From the NCBI GenBank assembly GCA_045110575.1, contig JBGCGF010000019.1, positions 49,322-113,321 on the forward strand: a stretch of DNA of 64,000 nucleotides. The letters are read 5' to 3'. Position numbers and translations under genes: made by a program. This DNA is from CALDTK01 sp045110575. Its GTDB lineage: Bacteria > Bacteroidota > Bacteroidia > Chitinophagales > Saprospiraceae. The notes under the pieces were generated by a model, which saw only the letters and a list, made by a program, of their open reading frames with translations, ran no database searches and was not told the origin of the DNA. Below are positions 62,701 through 64,000 of this stretch, piece after piece (positions within the stretch are counted from its first letter, which is position 1; every line of letters begins with the position of its first letter).

Positions 62701-63124
62701 GCATCGTTGCACCTTCAGGAAGATAGAAGTCCTCATAAAGAAGAGAGATGGCTTGAGCACCAGATGCGACAACGCGAAATTGCCAAACACGGTCTCCGCT
62801 CGATAGGGTAGTCCATGTTCCGTTCTTCAATGAGTAAGAAGTCGGGAACGGAAAGGCGACACGTTTGGGTTGATTGAAGAGATCTTCATCTGCGTCTTCT
62901 CGTTCGAGCGCAATTCGGTCGATGGGTGGCATTTCTACCGTGATGGCACCGGGGAGGTTAACCGAGACGCTTTTGGGAGCCATCGGCTGACTCAGTTGAG
63001 CGAAAGCAGCACTGCTGCAAAAGAATAGTATTGCTAGGGATGATACTAGCCAGTGTGAAAGTCTCAAAGATTGTGTTTTAATGAATCGCCAGCTAAAATA
63101 GCGCAGTCGGCAAATAAAACTCAA
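59723..63124 (-). CDS. Lysyl-endopeptidase-like serine protease with T9SS signal
   Basis: The precursor is about 1115-1133 residues. The catalytic triad of the trypsin fold is complete: His in PYFLTADHCIG, Asp in GSDFALFEL, Ser in TEGGSSGSPLF. The Cys pattern and CQVNVNC/GTGCS segments resemble Lys-specific S1D endopeptidases. The middle has Calx-beta-like and beta-sandwich repeats, and the C-terminus (SELRLIRSDGQVAQRW ... GIYILEALG) is a T9SS type A signal. The signal peptide LRLSHWLVSSLAILFFCSSAAFA is clear but no ATG precedes it; TTG at 63124 or 63067 must be used, unless the annotated start is wrong. Confidence 0.85.
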   Translation of the reverse strand: MSFICRLRYFSWRFIKTQSLRLSHWLVSSLAILFFCSSAAFAQLSQPMAPKSVSVNLPGAITVEMPPIDRIALEREDADEDLFNQPKRVAFPFPTSYSLKNGTWTTLSSGDRVWQFRVVASGAQAISLLYEDFYLPEGATMHVFNPKTGETIGAFTSANNKATRKFATALTYGDQAIIEIFEPLSQRGQASMTISQVGHAYRLVEVLNAAELAQRPSGSCQVNVNCSPEGDSWQNQKRGVARILMNGSGLCTGSLLNNTSGDGKPYFLTADHCIGSLDALGNTDASGFVFYWNYERTGCSNTSAISATETTAGATLKANSSGSDFALFELTEDPNSQYNVYFNGFNAGATPAPSGVGIHHPAGDYKKIATHSIAPVSFTFGSRPSGAFWNISWDATTNGHSVTEGGSSGSPLFESTGVVIGQLYGGSSINCSNPANDPGYYGKIAYSWNNGSATQAQRRLRDWLDPTGGGSTTYQAGGFLNGQAPTINFAGSFGTLNVFEASATTPSPGDCREYTDVTLTIEATGGILTNPVTVSTSSFGTTDNADYILSPGSVTLTPTNPTADFTLRVYNDDAVEVAEDLAIDLVSSSATVLVGTNASLDVTFIDDDSNIGSSAPATFMYETFDGGIPAGWQVVSGGSTSDTWESVANRSGLSLNGTSFVIADSDAASTGATLSEVLLSPIMDVSAASTLQLSFDQYFRVLAGGSTETAKVDVFVNGNWFTIINQNAAGGSVGSFASPARTSFNLTNFRSANFQLRFTYTGSNDWYWALDNIELSGTVPAVASTGIVSPTQVYFGANQTVPVLDPVNLSVIAELTNTTSTDYGCVLIEVDRDATAQSTYPFFSTDPTSFAYAKTLNISPVLGGGAGAYTLRWFYGNAELGDWQTATGRSLSEAGFAKVSGATTFAEVTPANYASYVVDWQPTTFGTESSLEYLEASFFSGFSSFGLTVNPASPLPVELISFSGSHVANQGNLLEWKTATEWENNYFELQHSEDGLSFRQNTTLNAGDNPLEVQQYSHIDAKPIAATTYYRLRQVDLDGTETFSNVVAVNSRKSQLEDFNARVLNAANVEVQLPTSVSELRLIRSDGQVAQRWTNQSEGKSVLQLSTSLATGIYILEALGEAGNTQHVKVLIP
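60122..60135 (-). repeat. Sister 14-mer CCTTTCGGCAAAAC
   Basis: Exact copy in the protease gene, read as Ser-Phe-Arg-Gln-Asn. Confidence 0.85.
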
Positions 63125-63249
63125 TTTTGTACTGAAATCTACCGATCGCGTCTAGGTAATTCCCTGTCGGGCTTCCTGAGAGGTAATGACTTTTCAGAAT
63201 TGAAGGAAATTGGGCGATAGTCTTATCTCTTTCTGAGAAGCATCAACAC

Positions 63250-63287
63250 GAAAAAGGGCTGCCCCAATAATTTGGAGACAGCCCTTT
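63250..63287 (-). terminator. Intrinsic terminator of the M23 peptidase gene
   Basis: AAAGGGCTG (63253-63261) pairs with CAGCCCTTT (63279-63287), followed on the minus strand by T5. It lies 27 bases after the M23 stop. Confidence 0.75.
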
Positions 63288-63313
63288 GTCGTTTTCGAAA
63301 TGAGGAGTAGACC

Positions 63314-64000
63314 TTAGTCGAAACTCTGATTTGCAGAAGCTGCGTCGTTTACCAACTCTTGGTACTCCGTAGGACTCAAGCCGTCCATGCAGTAGTGGAT
63401 AGGGTTCACCTTTTTGCCGCGGTTGTGTACCTCGTAATGGAGGTGTGGAGCGGTTGATGTACCTGTACTTCCAACAGCACCGAGTACTTCACCTCGAGTT
63501 ACACGTTGTCCACGCTTTACATCGATGCGACTCATGTGGCCGTAAAGTGTTTCGTATCCGTATCCGTGATCTACAACGATGTGCCAGCCGTAGCCAGAAC
63601 GTTGCTTCGTCACTTTTTTCACAACACCATCACCAGTTGTCTGAATAGGTGTACCGCTAGGAGCGGTGAAATCAAGACCTGTGTGCATCTTACGACGCTT
63701 GTAGATCGGGTGAATGCGGTATCCGAAACCTGAAAGCAAGCGAATATCGCGTGCAAGCTTATCTGAACGAATCGGCTTAATCGAAGGAATACTTGAAAGC
63801 ATGAGCTCACGATCTTCGGCTAGCGAAATGATGGTGTCAAGACTCTTACTTTGAAGTACAAGCTGTCGTTTCAAACGCGCAGCGCGTACTTCAGCCTGGT
63901 CGATGAGTTCCTGTGTAGTACCTCGGAACATTTCGCGGTCGTGACCACCTGTTCCACTTGCCCAGACGTTTTTGTCAATCGGATCCATTCCGAATACCAT
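63314..64000 (-). CDS. M23 family metallopeptidase, C-terminal part
   Basis: The visible 228 codons run to the window edge, where an internal Met happens to sit; homologues have a membrane anchor and coiled coil upstream, so the gene is cut. The M23 domain is complete: MHTGLDFTAPSGTP (zinc His and Asp), GYGYETLYGHMSRID and APHLHYEVHNRG (zinc His). A short helical region (VRAARLKRQLVLQSKSLD) precedes it. It probably cleaves peptidoglycan peptide bridges in the periplasm. Confidence 0.9.
   Translation of the reverse strand: MVFGMDPIDKNVWASGTGGHDREMFRGTTQELIDQAEVRAARLKRQLVLQSKSLDTIISLAEDRELMLSSIPSIKPIRSDKLARDIRLLSGFGYRIHPIYKRRKMHTGLDFTAPSGTPIQTTGDGVVKKVTKQRSGYGWHIVVDHGYGYETLYGHMSRIDVKRGQRVTRGEVLGAVGSTGTSTAPHLHYEVHNRGKKVNPIHYCMDGLSPTEYQELVNDAASANQSFD

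Noticed and set aside
63998..64000. True start codon of the M23 gene
   Set aside because: Family members have a membrane anchor and coiled coil upstream of this Met, so the gene most likely continues past the window edge.

Overview
The window looks like one chromosomal stretch of a Bacteroidota (Bacteroidetes) bacterium, probably a free-living aerobic, marine Flavobacteriales-like lineage. The evidence is three secreted proteins with type IX secretion (T9SS) C-terminal sorting domains or related folds (26.5-30.1, 51.9-56.6 and 59.7-63.1 kb), a Bacteroidetes-type putative porin, OmpA with calcium-binding repeats, TAnnTTTG-like promoter boxes and a phenylacetate epoxidase set. The genus cannot be fixed from sequence alone. 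No rRNA, CRISPR array, transposase or clear prophage is present. The only tRNA seen is tRNA-Leu(GAG) at 44.5 kb.

Layout. 0-9 kb: end of murF, a degenerate arginase-fold protein, ompA, a CoA-binding protein, a one-lipoyl-domain dehydrogenase E2, then recR, a glycosyltransferase and an M20 amidohydrolase overlapping head to tail. 9-15 kb: an NtrC-type activator that lacks its DNA-binding domain, a LOG-family protein, a porin and rlmB. 15-18 kb: an S24-type repressor divergent from a ParA ATPase and a ribbon-helix-helix partner with three repeated ParB-like peptides, then an iodotyrosine-deiodinase-like flavoprotein. 18-26 kb: a polytopic membrane protein and a metzincin-like lipoprotein, paaABC with a palindromic operator on its promoter, an outer-membrane barrel, and an MFS/TetR pair. 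26-36 kb: M36 metalloprotease, coiled-coil protein, asd, lamin-tail protein and an unknown gene. 36-40 kb: an AT-rich CHAT/TPR membrane protein, then msrBA. 40-51 kb: plsC, meaB, paaG, paaD, a hairpin array, tRNA-Leu, an MlaEF-type transporter, an SDR, tdk, an Ala/Pro-rich protein, trxA and aroA. 51-64 kb: two cysteine-containing small proteins, a giant CotH/lamin-tail protein, nadA, a lysyl-endopeptidase-like protease and an M23 peptidase cut by the window edge.

Phenylacetate catabolism is split: paaABC lies at 21.4-23.4 kb, while paaD and paaG lie at 42.3-43.7 kb with meaB. Together they can form and isomerise the ring epoxide of phenylacetyl-CoA. The TetR gene at 25.7 kb is a plausible but unproven regulator.

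The most unusual signal is not a gene. A 14-base motif, GCTTTCGCCAAAAC, and its sister CCTTTCGGCAAAAC occur at 14 exact sites on both strands, nearly all inside genes and in five different reading frames, so selection or amplification appears to act on DNA rather than protein. Other notable signals are arrays of hairpins with variable stems and constant cores and linkers, a second family of 140-160 bp imperfect palindromes, and the ParA/three-peptide adaptor pair.
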